Assembly (NCBI GenBank): GCA_964588995.1
Contig: CAZPQM010000020.1
Coordinates: 1 to 22,806, forward strand
Length of the DNA: 22,806 bases
Direction of reading: 5' to 3'
From: CAZPQM01 sp964588995
GTDB lineage: Bacteria; Pseudomonadota; Alphaproteobacteria; Rickettsiales; UBA8987
Part shown: positions 1-7,816 of the stretch, in pieces
Numbering within the stretch: the first letter of the stretch is position 1
How the letters are laid out: each line of letters opens with the position of its first letter
Position numbers and translations under genes: made by a program
The notes under the pieces: model-generated
Database searches by the model: none
Seen by the model: only the letters and a program-made list of their open reading frames with translations
Told to the model about the DNA's origin: nothing

Positions 1-91
1 AAGCATACGGCCTCATTTGCCGCTGCAATCCAAATAAAGTGCATTGAATTATGGAGTAAAATAATTTGACGACAATATCTAGTCACATTCA

Positions 92-1903
92 TCAATCCCG
101 AAGCGCCTCACGCGCGCTCATCGAGAGTTGCAGGTGCAGCTCGCGCAGGTGGCGCTCGTCAGCAGGTGCTGGCGCGTTCATCAGAAGATCTTCCGCCTGC
201 TGGTTCATCGGAAAGGCAATCACCTCGCGGATATTCGGTTCATCGGCCAACAGCATCACCATGCGGTCCACACCCGGCGCAATGCCCCCATGCGGCGGTG
301 CACCGAACTTAAACGCGCGGATCATCCCGCCGAACTTCTCATCGACTACCTCATTCGAGTATCCGACCATCTCAAACGCTTTATACATCAGCTCGGGTTT
401 ATGATTTCGAATCGCGCCGGAAGAAAGCTCAACCCCGTTACACACAATGTCATATTGATAGGCTTTAAGCGCGAGCAGCTTCGCTTTATCGTCACCGCAT
501 GCTTCGAGCGCTTCCAAGCCTCCCTGCGGCATCGAAAAGGGATTATGCGAGAAGTCGAGCTTATCTTCATCCTCATCCCAGTCGAAATAGGGGAAGTCGA
601 CGATCCAGCAGAATTTGAACACATTTTCATCGATTAGCCCAAGTTCTTCGCCGATGATGGTCCGTGCCTTGCCAGCAAGCTCGGCAGCCTTGTTACTGTC
701 CACATGACAGCTAAAGAATATACCATCATTATCGCCAAGCCTGGCTGCTTCTTTAATCTGATTCAGTCGAGCTTCGTCTAAGTTCTTCGCGATTGGCCCT
801 TTCGCCTCGCCGTCTGCAAACATGATATAGCCCAGCCCGGCATAGCCTTCTTCGCGTGCCCAGTCGTTCTTCTTATCGAAGAAGGAGCGCGCTTTCGTGC
901 CGCATTCCGGCGCAGGAATCGCGCGTACAACCGCACCTTTTTCGATCTGGCTCGCGAAGATGCCAAAGTTCGAACCGCGGAACGCTTCTGTCACATCGGC
1001 AATCTCAATCGGGTTGCGCAAATCCGGCTTGTCATTGCCATATTTCAGCATCGACTCTTCAAAGGGAATATGCGGGAAACCACCCTCAATCTTCTTATCC
1101 GAAAACTCAGAGAAGATCGTCTCCAGTACAGGTTGAATCGCATTAAATACATCGTCCTGTGTTGCAAAGCTCATCTCCATATCTAGCTGGTAAAACTCAC
1201 CGGGAGAACGATCTGCACGGGCATCTTCATCGCGGAAGCAGGGCGCAATCTGGAAATATTTATCAAAACCCGACACCATCAGCAGTTGCTTGAACTGTTG
1301 CGGCGCTTGCGGCAGCGCATAAAACTGGCCGGGATGCACGCGGCTCGGTACGAGGTAATCGCGCGCACCTTCCGGGCTTGATGCCGTCAGGATGGGCGTC
1401 TGAATCTCCATAAACCCTTGCCCCGTCATGAGCTCGCGGATACGGCTGATGACCTTAGAACGCAGCACGATATTATGATGCAGTTTCTCACGGCGGAGAT
1501 CCATAAAGCGGTATTTCAATCGAGTGCTTTCCGGAAATTCTTTATCGCTATTGACCTGCACGGGCAGTTGCTCTTCTTCTACCGCGCTTTCGACCTTCAG
1601 GCTGGCGACTTTCACCTCAATCGCGCCGGTATCCATCTTATTGTTGACGGCCTCGGCATCGCGCGCCACCACTTCGCCTTCAATGGTAATTACGCTCTCA
1701 TAGCGTACTTTCTCCACATCTTCCGGCGTCACATTGCCATCTTCGGGAAAGACCAGCTGCGTCATGCCATAATGATCGCGGAGATCAATGAAGAACACGC
1801 CTCCATGGTCGCGCTTGCGGTGCACCCAGCCGGAGAGTTTGACCGTTTCGCCGACATCGTTCGCGCGGAGTTGATTACAGTGATGGGTTCGATAGCTGTG
1901 CAT
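92..1903 (-). CDS. aspS: Aspartyl-tRNA synthetase (probably non-discriminating)
   Basis: This class II synthetase charges tRNA-Asp with aspartate in the cytosol. The 603 residues match the full bacterial-type AspRS length. An N-terminal OB-fold anticodon-binding domain (about 1-110) contains GWVHRKRDHGG. The class II core carries the motif 2 segment FRDEDARADR near residue 222 and the motif 3 segment GIAPGVDRM near 540. The bacterial GAD insertion lies between them. His33 in RDHGG is the residue type found in non-discriminating AspRS enzymes, which also aspartylate tRNA-Asn for GatCAB; discriminating enzymes such as that of E. coli usually have another residue there. That specificity call is inference. 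The ATG at 1901-1903 is the first good start and keeps the whole OB domain, although the Shine-Dalgarno is weak. The gene is divergent from rnd and looks monocistronic. Confidence 0.97.
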   Translation of the reverse strand: MHSYRTHHCNQLRANDVGETVKLSGWVHRKRDHGGVFFIDLRDHYGMTQLVFPEDGNVTPEDVEKVRYESVITIEGEVVARDAEAVNNKMDTGAIEVKVASLKVESAVEEEQLPVQVNSDKEFPESTRLKYRFMDLRREKLHHNIVLRSKVISRIRELMTGQGFMEIQTPILTASSPEGARDYLVPSRVHPGQFYALPQAPQQFKQLLMVSGFDKYFQIAPCFRDEDARADRSPGEFYQLDMEMSFATQDDVFNAIQPVLETIFSEFSDKKIEGGFPHIPFEESMLKYGNDKPDLRNPIEIADVTEAFRGSNFGIFASQIEKGAVVRAIPAPECGTKARSFFDKKNDWAREEGYAGLGYIMFADGEAKGPIAKNLDEARLNQIKEAARLGDNDGIFFSCHVDSNKAAELAGKARTIIGEELGLIDENVFKFCWIVDFPYFDWDEDEDKLDFSHNPFSMPQGGLEALEACGDDKAKLLALKAYQYDIVCNGVELSSGAIRNHKPELMYKAFEMVGYSNEVVDEKFGGMIRAFKFGAPPHGGIAPGVDRMVMLLADEPNIREVIAFPMNQQAEDLLMNAPAPADERHLRELHLQLSMSAREALRD

Positions 1904-1945
1904 TTTGGGGCTCGTTTATTGTTTCGTTGACTATGGAAGTGCGCT

Positions 1946-1974
1946 GATATATAGGAAAAGCCAAGATTTTACAA
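1946..1974 (-). promoter_or_regulatory. Candidate sigma-70 promoter for aspS
   Basis: On the minus strand TTGTAA (1969-1974) is separated by 17 nt from TATATC (1946-1951). Each hexamer matches four of six consensus positions. It lies 43 nt upstream of the aspS start in the 216-nt divergent gap to rnd. It was read by eye; a -10 of TATATA with a shorter spacer is an alternative. Confidence 0.4.
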
Positions 1975-2086
1975 GTGTTTCATCTTGTTGTTATCTTTGC
2001 TGCGGCTTGCCTGCTGAATCCATGCACTGCCCTATATGTGCCGATGGGTGGGTTTTACGATAAAATCGCAGGATGATAACCGCGCT

Positions 2087-2115
2087 AAAACCTGAAACCT
2101 GATACCTAAAACCTG
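2087..2115 (+). repeat. Short degenerate ACCT tandem repeat upstream of rnd
   Basis: Four imperfect iterations of a unit close to AAACCTG or ATACCT run up to 4 nt before the rnd ATG. They leave no purine-rich Shine-Dalgarno sequence. The repeat may simply be low complexity, or it may act as a translation or protein-binding element. Its function is unknown. Confidence 0.45.
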
Positions 2116-2119
2116 CTAC

Positions 2120-3280
2120 ATGACCGACCTGATTACTGACACGAAAACCCTGAAAGAGCGGATTAAACCGATGACGAAAGAGCCGTTTGTCACGGTCGAT
2201 ACCGAGTTCATCCGGGAAAAAACCTATTATCCGCAGCTTTGTCTGATTCAGGTAGGATCGGAGCATGATGCGTTTGCGATTGATCCACTTGCGAAAGACA
2301 TTGATCTCGAGCCTTTTCTCAAGCTGCTCTATAATCGTCGCATCGTCAAAGTGCTTCACTCCTGCTCGCAGGATATCGAGATTTTCTATAATATCACCGG
2401 GAAGATTCCACCGAATGTGTTCGATACGCAGATTGCCGCGCAGATGCTCGGTCATGGCGAGGCGATCGGCTATGGCAATCTCGCGAAGGAGTTGCTCGGC
2501 GAGGACCTCGATAAATCCTCCCGCCATACCGACTGGGCGGCGCGTCCGCTCTCGGATAAGCAACTCGAATATGCGATTTCCGATGTCACCTATCTGCGCG
2601 ATATCTATGTGAAGCTAAACGAACAGTTAAAGGAAAAAGGTCGGGAGAAATGGGCGCTGGAGGAAATGAAACCGGTGCTCGCGAAAGAGAATTACGAAAA
2701 TAACCCGAAAGATGCTTGGCAGCGGATCAAAATGCGTTCGCACAAAAAGTCCTTCATCGCGCTGGTAGCAGCCCTTGCCGAATGGCGAGAGCGGCGTGCC
2801 CAGCGGATGGATAAACCGCGTAACTGGGTGATGAAAAACGATGCGATTCTGGAAATCGCCTCGAATAACCCGCGCACGAAAGAGGATCTGATGGGGCTGC
2901 GCTTTTTCGACTTTAAGCGCTATCCCGATTTGGTAGATGAAGTGCTTAGCGCGTGCAATAAAGGCCGGAAAACCATCCGTGTTCCTAAGCCGGAAAAGAA
3001 AAAGCCATTGCCGCGTGGCACAGCCGCCTATATGGAGTTATTGAAAGTGCTGCTCAAAGTTCAGTGCGATTTGCATGATGTCGCACCCTCGGTTGTGGCA
3101 AAAGTCTCCGATTTACAAGAAATTGCCCGTTACGGCCGGCGCGCCAAAATCCCGGCGATGAAAGGCTGGCGCTACGATATTTTCGGCAAATATGCCATCC
3201 AGCTTAAGAAAGGCGATCTCGCCATTACGGTGCATAAAAACGAAATTACGTTGATCGAACCCGCCTATGCGAAGGAATAA
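2120..3280 (+). CDS. rnd: Ribonuclease D
   Basis: RNase D is a 3'-5' exoribonuclease that trims tRNA precursors and other stable RNAs. The protein is 386 residues, the normal family length. All DEDDy catalytic residues are visible: Asp27 and Glu29 in VDTEF (Exo I), Asp85 in HSCSQD (Exo II), and Tyr151 with Asp155 in YAISD (Exo III). An HRDC domain follows at about 212-290 and a second helical RNA-binding region ends the protein. The ATG at 2120 is the only sensible start, since the frame is closed just upstream at 2093-2095. No Shine-Dalgarno precedes it. It heads a plus-strand run with the dehydratase and polA, with 66 nt to the next gene. Confidence 0.96.
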   Translation: MTDLITDTKTLKERIKPMTKEPFVTVDTEFIREKTYYPQLCLIQVGSEHDAFAIDPLAKDIDLEPFLKLLYNRRIVKVLHSCSQDIEIFYNITGKIPPNVFDTQIAAQMLGHGEAIGYGNLAKELLGEDLDKSSRHTDWAARPLSDKQLEYAISDVTYLRDIYVKLNEQLKEKGREKWALEEMKPVLAKENYENNPKDAWQRIKMRSHKKSFIALVAALAEWRERRAQRMDKPRNWVMKNDAILEIASNNPRTKEDLMGLRFFDFKRYPDLVDEVLSACNKGRKTIRVPKPEKKKPLPRGTAAYMELLKVLLKVQCDLHDVAPSVVAKVSDLQEIARYGRRAKIPAMKGWRYDIFGKYAIQLKKGDLAITVHKNEITLIEPAYAKE

Positions 3281-3318
3281 TATCGTACGTGTTAAGTACG
3301 CATAATTCGCTTACCTTT

Positions 3319-3335
3319 TACTGTCATTTACAGTA
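3319..3335. promoter_or_regulatory. Perfect 6-bp inverted repeat upstream of nnrD
   Basis: TACTGT (3319-3324) and ACAGTA (3330-3335) form a perfect dyad with a 5-nt spacer, ending 11 nt before the dehydratase ATG. The symmetry and position suit an operator half-site pair. No regulator can be named, and a chance dyad remains possible. Confidence 0.35.
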
Positions 3336-3346
3336 TATAGACGACT

Positions 3347-4183
3347 ATGACCAAGCCCATCACCAATGTGCCTAAAGTCTGGAAACAGCATTTCCCGTTT
3401 CCCAGTGAGAACAGCCACAAATATGCGCGCGGCCACCTAGCCGTCTTCGGTGGTGAAGACGGCATGGAGGGAGCCGCTGCCTTAGCTGCGCTAGCCGCAC
3501 AACGGCTCTCCTGCGGCATGGTGACGATCGTCACCCATCCGGATACGCATGACTATTATAAAACAGTAGGGTTGAGCCTGCTGACCTATGTCATTGACGC
3601 TGTGCATACCCTTCCGGAATGGTTGGAAAAGCGAAAAGTCAAAGCCCTCGTGATGGGGCCGGGGCTTACTCCGAGCGATAAAACCCGGCGCTTTGCGATG
3701 GGCGCATTGCAGACCGACATACCGCTCGTATTGGATGCGGGGGTGATTTCGAGCTTTGCAACCGACAATGACCCGTTGTTTGAGATGATTGTAAACCGTG
3801 ATGCGCCTGTTGTGCTAACTCCTCATGAGGGCGAGTTCAGCCGCCTGTTCGGTACCATTGATGACCGCGCTGAATCCGCACAAGGCGCGGCGATCCAATC
3901 CGGTGCGACGATTATCCTGAAAGGGCCAGAAACGCTGATCGCTTCACCGGAAGAAGAAGTGATCATTCAGAAAAAGGCGACTCCCTGGCTCGCAACGGCC
4001 GGGTCGGGCGACGTGCTCGCCGGGCTGGTCGGCAGTTTGTTGGCAAGCGGGATGGACGCACATCATGCATCCGCCGCTGCCGTCTGGTGCCATACGGAGG
4101 CGGGCAATCTCGCTGCGCCCGGGCTGATTCCGGAAGATATTATCGCGGCGATCCCACGTGTGCTGGAACAGATTGCGGATTAG
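3347..4183 (+). CDS. nnrD: ADP-dependent NAD(P)H-hydrate dehydratase, stand-alone
   Basis: This metabolite-repair enzyme dehydrates the S form of damaged NAD(P)H hydrate using ADP. Its ribokinase-like fold is shown by HKYARGHLAVFGG near residue 24-36, VMGPGL, LDAG, LTPHEGEFSRLFG, LKGPETLI and the anion-hole/catalytic loop ATAGSGDVLAGLVGSLLA. At 278 residues it equals the C-terminal half of the usual bifunctional bacterial protein. The N-terminal NnrE epimerase domain is absent from this gene and from its neighbours in this window. There is no Shine-Dalgarno before the ATG. It lies 66 nt after rnd and 75 nt before polA, all on the same strand, so co-transcription is plausible. The family call is firm; absence of an epimerase elsewhere cannot be judged. 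Confidence 0.93.
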   Translation: MTKPITNVPKVWKQHFPFPSENSHKYARGHLAVFGGEDGMEGAAALAALAAQRLSCGMVTIVTHPDTHDYYKTVGLSLLTYVIDAVHTLPEWLEKRKVKALVMGPGLTPSDKTRRFAMGALQTDIPLVLDAGVISSFATDNDPLFEMIVNRDAPVVLTPHEGEFSRLFGTIDDRAESAQGAAIQSGATIILKGPETLIASPEEEVIIQKKATPWLATAGSGDVLAGLVGSLLASGMDAHHASAAAVWCHTEAGNLAAPGLIPEDIIAAIPRVLEQIAD

Positions 4184-4235
4184 TAAGCCCGCTTAGAAAA
4201 ACAGCCTGACGAGACCATCTCACTGGACTCAGCGC

Positions 4236-4257
4236 GCGAGACTGTCTATTCTCTCGC
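4236..4257 (+). promoter_or_regulatory. Small inverted repeat abutting the polA start codon
   Basis: GCGAGA (4236-4241) and TCTCGC (4252-4257) are perfectly complementary across a 10-nt loop and end 1 nt before the polA ATG. A 6-bp RNA hairpin here could affect initiation. No T-run follows, so it is not a classical terminator for the upstream gene. Confidence 0.25.
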
Positions 4258-4258
4258 C

Positions 4259-7162
4259 ATGAACCAACTTGCAGCTAATACAATGCCCGATACGGAGCCC
4301 AACCACCTTTATATCGTCGACGGCTATGGCTTTGTGTTCCGCGCGTATCATGTGATGCCGCCTCTGACCAACCCGGAAGGCACACCGGTTGGCGCGGTCT
4401 ATGGTTTTACCAATATGATTCTCAAGCTGCGTCGGCAGATTCGTGGTAATGGGGCGAGTGCGCTGATGATTGTCCTCGATAGCGGTGAGAAAACCTTCCG
4501 TAACGAGATGTATGAGGAATACAAGGCCAACCGACCGCCGCCGCCGGAAGACCTCGTCCCGCAATTTCCGCTGATCCGTGAAGCTGCTGAGGCGCTTTCG
4601 ATCCCGACGGTGGAAATCCCCGGCTATGAAGCCGATGACATCATCGCGACCTATGTCAGGCAAGCGAAAGAGCAAGGCATCAGGGTGACTATCGTCTCCT
4701 CAGATAAAGACCTGATGCAGCTGGTGGATGATACGGTACATATGCTGGATGCGATGAAGAATAAGGAGATCGGCATAAAAGAGGTTGAGGAGAAGTTTGG
4801 CGTTCCGCCGGAGAAAGTGCTGGATATGCTCGCGCTGATGGGAGACTCAGTCGATAACATTCCCGGTGTGCCCGGCATTGGCCCGAAAACCGCAGCGACG
4901 CTATTGCAGGAATATGGTGATCTGGAGACATTGCTGGCGCGCGCGGGCGAAATCAAGCAGAATAAGCGGCGCGAAGCGCTGATCGAACATAGCGAGCAGG
5001 CGAAGATTTCTAAAGAGCTCGCCACCTTGCATTATGACGCGCCGGTGGATCACGAGCTAAGTCATTTCACGCTGCGCCCGGATGATCCGGATATGCTGGT
5101 GCCGTTTCTGCAAGCGCACGGATTTAAATCGCTCGCGGCAAAAATAGAGGGGCTTTCGAAGGACGATCTGGAAATGCTGAACCGCGAACCGGCCAATGAG
5201 AGCAGGCCGGTCAGTGCTCCGTCTGCAGGGGCGCTGCGTGTCAGTACCCTACGCGAATTATCGTCCTTACCGGCCTGGGTAAACCGCGCACTGGAAAACG
5301 GCTATGCCGCGCTGCAACCGCTGCACACTAAAAAAGGCGTGCTGACCGGGCTTGCACTTGCGACCTTAAATAAAAACACGCGCGATGTGGAGGCTATCTG
5401 GGTGCCGCTCACCGCTGGAGACGGGCAGGATGATCTATTCGGTAGTGATACAGAAGATGCGACAGAGGGGTTTACGCTGAAACAGCTGCGTGACGGGCTA
5501 GAGGACTTTTTGAAGCACCCTTCCATCCTCAAAATCAGTGCGGATGTGAAGGCGCTGATTTCTCTGCTTGCCCCCCTCCCAACCTCCCCCCGCAAGCAGG
5601 GGGAGGAGTTGAGCGGTACGCCCCGCAAGCAGGGGGAGGAGTTGAAAAATACCTCCCCCCCGTTTACGGGTATCTCACCTGCCTCCCCCCCGTTTACGGG
5701 GGGGATAGAGGGGGGGCAAACCCTAACCCCCTACGACGATCTCACCGTAATGGCCTATTGCCTCGATGGCACGAAGCATGCGCGCGATCTTCACTCCCTG
5801 CTGAAGGAGCATTGCGGCAACAGCTACGACCTTGAAACACTGGCCGAATCGCCGGATGAGAAAACGCTCGGCGCGCTGATGCAGGATATCCTGATATTAC
5901 AGGAGCAGCTGTGGCAACGCCTGTTTGATGAAAAAATGATGACGCTTTACGAAACGATTGAGCGCCCGCTATCGCGCGTTCTGAGCGATATGGAGCAGCG
6001 TGGTATCCGGCTCGATCCGGCGGTGCTACGGCAACTTTCGGAGCAGTTCGGCAGCGAGATGGAGCAGCTTGATCAGGAAGCCTGCGAGCTCGCCGGGCGT
6101 GAGTTCAATCTCGGTTCACCCAAGCAGCTCGGCGAAATTCTGTTTGAGGAGATGGGGATTGAAGGCGGCAAAAAAACCGGAAAAAGCGGGCAGTATAAGA
6201 CCGGTTCCGATGTGCTGGAAAAGCTCGCCGCCGAAGGACATACCATTGCAGAAAAAATCCTCGGTTGGCGCATGCTGTCGAAGCTCAAAAGCACCTATAC
6301 GGATGCGCTCGCCAAGCTGATGGATGCAACGACTCATCGTGTGCATACCACGTTTAATATGACAGCGACCACGACCGGGCGGCTCTCCTCCACCGAGCCG
6401 AACCTGCAGAACATCCCAATCCGCACGGAGGCAGGACGCAAAATCCGCACTGCCTTTATCGCCGCTGAGGGAAAAAAGCTTATCGGTGCAGATTACTCGC
6501 AGATAGAGCTCCGCCTGCTTGCCCATATCGCCGATATTGGAACGCTCAAAGCGGCGTTCAGGGAGGGGCAGGATATTCACGCGCTGACCGCGAGCCAGGT
6601 CTTTGGTATTCCGCTTGAAGAGATGGATGCCACTAACCGCCGCGCCGCGAAGGCGATCAATTTCGGTATTATCTACGGCCAGTCCGCTTTCGGGCTGGCG
6701 GCCAGTCTGGGGATTTCCCGAAAACAGGCGGCTGACTATATTGATGCCTATTTCGAACAATATCCCGGTATTCGAAAGTATATGGAGGCGACCAAGGCGC
6801 TCGCGCATGAACAGGGCTATGTGTCGACGCTGTTCGGCCGCAAATGCTTCACCCCCGGCATCACTACCAAAGGGCCGCAGCGCGCCTTCGCCGAGCGGGC
6901 TGCCATCAATGCGCCGCTGCAGGGATCTGCTGCCGATATCATTAAAAAGGCAATGATTGATATCGACCGCGCGTTGAAGGCGAAACAACTGCCTGCAGCG
7001 ATGCTGCTGCAGGTGCATGATGAGCTGATCCTCGAGGTCGATCAGGACGCTGCCGAAGAAACCGCGAAGCTCGTGAAAACCACCATGCAGAACGCAGTGC
7101 AGCTATCCATCCCCCTTACCGCCGATACGGCGATCGGTACCCATTGGGGCGAAATTCATTGA
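4259..7162 (+). CDS. polA: DNA polymerase I with degenerate proofreading domain and repeat insertion
   Basis: Pol I carries out gap filling and RNA primer removal. The N-terminal FEN-type 5' nuclease is intact: Asp21 in IVDGYGF, GYEADDIIATY, SSDKDLMQLV and GDSVDNIPGVPGIGPKTAA. The polymerase domain has motif A with Asp745 (DYSQIELR), motif B with Lys798 (RRAAKAINFGIIYG) and motif C with Asp921-Glu922 (VHDELILEV). The middle 3'-5' exonuclease domain keeps its fold cues (TPYDDLTVMAYCLD) but has lost the acids. The DTE position reads AALQPL near residue 348, the next Asp site reads KISADVKALIS, and the Tyr/Asp pair is absent. Residues about 438-487 are a Pro/Gly-rich insertion encoded by a GC-rich palindromic repeat. 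The protein is 967 residues, somewhat long for the family. A second ATG at 4283 is possible; neither start has a Shine-Dalgarno. Confidence 0.96.
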   Translation: MNQLAANTMPDTEPNHLYIVDGYGFVFRAYHVMPPLTNPEGTPVGAVYGFTNMILKLRRQIRGNGASALMIVLDSGEKTFRNEMYEEYKANRPPPPEDLVPQFPLIREAAEALSIPTVEIPGYEADDIIATYVRQAKEQGIRVTIVSSDKDLMQLVDDTVHMLDAMKNKEIGIKEVEEKFGVPPEKVLDMLALMGDSVDNIPGVPGIGPKTAATLLQEYGDLETLLARAGEIKQNKRREALIEHSEQAKISKELATLHYDAPVDHELSHFTLRPDDPDMLVPFLQAHGFKSLAAKIEGLSKDDLEMLNREPANESRPVSAPSAGALRVSTLRELSSLPAWVNRALENGYAALQPLHTKKGVLTGLALATLNKNTRDVEAIWVPLTAGDGQDDLFGSDTEDATEGFTLKQLRDGLEDFLKHPSILKISADVKALISLLAPLPTSPRKQGEELSGTPRKQGEELKNTSPPFTGISPASPPFTGGIEGGQTLTPYDDLTVMAYCLDGTKHARDLHSLLKEHCGNSYDLETLAESPDEKTLGALMQDILILQEQLWQRLFDEKMMTLYETIERPLSRVLSDMEQRGIRLDPAVLRQLSEQFGSEMEQLDQEACELAGREFNLGSPKQLGEILFEEMGIEGGKKTGKSGQYKTGSDVLEKLAAEGHTIAEKILGWRMLSKLKSTYTDALAKLMDATTHRVHTTFNMTATTTGRLSSTEPNLQNIPIRTEAGRKIRTAFIAAEGKKLIGADYSQIELRLLAHIADIGTLKAAFREGQDIHALTASQVFGIPLEEMDATNRRAAKAINFGIIYGQSAFGLAASLGISRKQAADYIDAYFEQYPGIRKYMEATKALAHEQGYVSTLFGRKCFTPGITTKGPQRAFAERAAINAPLQGSAADIIKKAMIDIDRALKAKQLPAAMLLQVHDELILEVDQDAAEETAKLVKTTMQNAVQLSIPLTADTAIGTHWGEIH
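5568..5719 (+). repeat. Nested GC-rich palindromic element inserted in frame in polA
   Basis: About 152 nt are bounded by inverted ends, TTGCCCCCCTC at 5568-5578 and GAGGGGGGGCAA at 5708-5719. Inside are two perfect 25-bp direct copies (5588-5612 and 5621-5645, 33-nt period) and two 19-bp copies (5652-5670 and 5682-5700, 30-nt period). An 8-bp stem (5583-5590 with 5599-5606) and a 9-bp stem of C7GT with ACG7 (5685-5693 with 5696-5704) form hairpins. Both periods are multiples of three, so the frame stays open and encodes repeated PRKQGEEL and SPPFTG peptides. It resembles the intergenic CCTCCCCC/GGGGGAGG palindromes known from many proteobacteria. Confidence 0.85.
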
Positions 7163-7182
7163 ACTAAGCGTTTTACAGTGCC

Positions 7183-7204
7183 GTTAGGCCCAGAGTAACC
7201 TAAC
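7183..7204 (+). promoter_or_regulatory. Inverted repeat between polA and the lipoprotein cluster
   Basis: GTTAGG (7183-7188) and CCTAAC (7199-7204) are perfectly complementary with a 10-nt loop. They sit in the short gap after the polA stop and touch a TTG that could be an alternative start for the next gene. No T-tract follows, so a rho-independent terminator is unlikely; an operator or processing hairpin is possible. Confidence 0.3.
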
Positions 7205-7267
7205 TTGGCCGAGCATCCAAAAACTCAACGCTGGAACTTCCGGTTTTTCCATGCTATACGCGCATGC

Positions 7268-7816
7268 ATGCGCGCTTATGTACCCTTAACCTTGCTACTA
7301 TTCACCCTTGCGGGATGCCATGGCGTGGATACGCACCGGATTGATAAACCGTTCAATCGGCTGTCGGCTGAGGCTGAGGCCGCGAAGGGTGACCCGGAAA
7401 GTGTGTATCAGGTGGGGCTGGCGTTTTTAGAAGGGCGTGACGGTGCCAAAAATTACCGCATGGGCACCAAGTGGGTCTGTCATGCCGCGCTCAAGGGCCA
7501 TACCCCGGCCTATATGAGCCTTGGCCATTTTTACAGCCAGCTGGGTAAAACCTACCCGTTACCCCCGAGTTCCGACAATCTTCCCGGCACAAAAGCCTAT
7601 GATATCATCGCATATGCGTGGTATAGTATAGCAGAAAGGAATGGTGTTGTGGGCGCGCGCGCTGCCAGGCTGAATGTGATGCAATATCTTTCGCAGGAAG
7701 CAACGGAAAAAGCTATCGTGCTTGCCGATGCGTACCCAAATACGCCGTGCGAATTTGAACCTGAGCTGTGGCAGCAGGAAGATATCTTCTTTAAGCGATT
7801 TGGAGATTTTAGTTAA
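7268..7816 (+). CDS. Sel1-like repeat lipoprotein, paralogue 1
   Basis: This is a predicted outer-membrane lipoprotein of 182 residues. The ATG at 7268 gives a compact lipoprotein signal peptide with lipobox LAGC (Cys17). A TTG at 7205 would add 21 residues, and neither start has a clear Shine-Dalgarno. There is no Asp after the lipid Cys, which favours Lol-dependent transport to the outer membrane. The body contains Sel1/TPR-like helical pairs (KGDPESVYQVGLAFLEG, then WVCHAALKGHTPAYMSLGHFY, then AYAWYSIAERNG). It ends with the family signature AYPNTPCEF. It keeps the WxC and PC cysteines but lacks the CC pair of its three paralogues. Its stop overlaps the next ATG (TAATG). Sel1 repeats usually mediate protein-protein contacts; the partner here is unknown. 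Confidence 0.85.
   Translation: MRAYVPLTLLLFTLAGCHGVDTHRIDKPFNRLSAEAEAAKGDPESVYQVGLAFLEGRDGAKNYRMGTKWVCHAALKGHTPAYMSLGHFYSQLGKTYPLPPSSDNLPGTKAYDIIAYAWYSIAERNGVVGARAARLNVMQYLSQEATEKAIVLADAYPNTPCEFEPELWQQEDIFFKRFGDFS

Noticed and set aside
1991..2563. 190-codon minus-strand ORF opposite rnd
   Set aside because: It overlaps the RNase D catalytic region, lacks a recognisable domain or ribosome site, and is a codon-bias shadow.
5588..5700. CRISPR-like repeats in polA
   Set aside because: Two different repeat units occur only twice each. They are palindromic, lie inside an intact reading frame and have very short spacers (8 and 11 nt). There are no cas genes.
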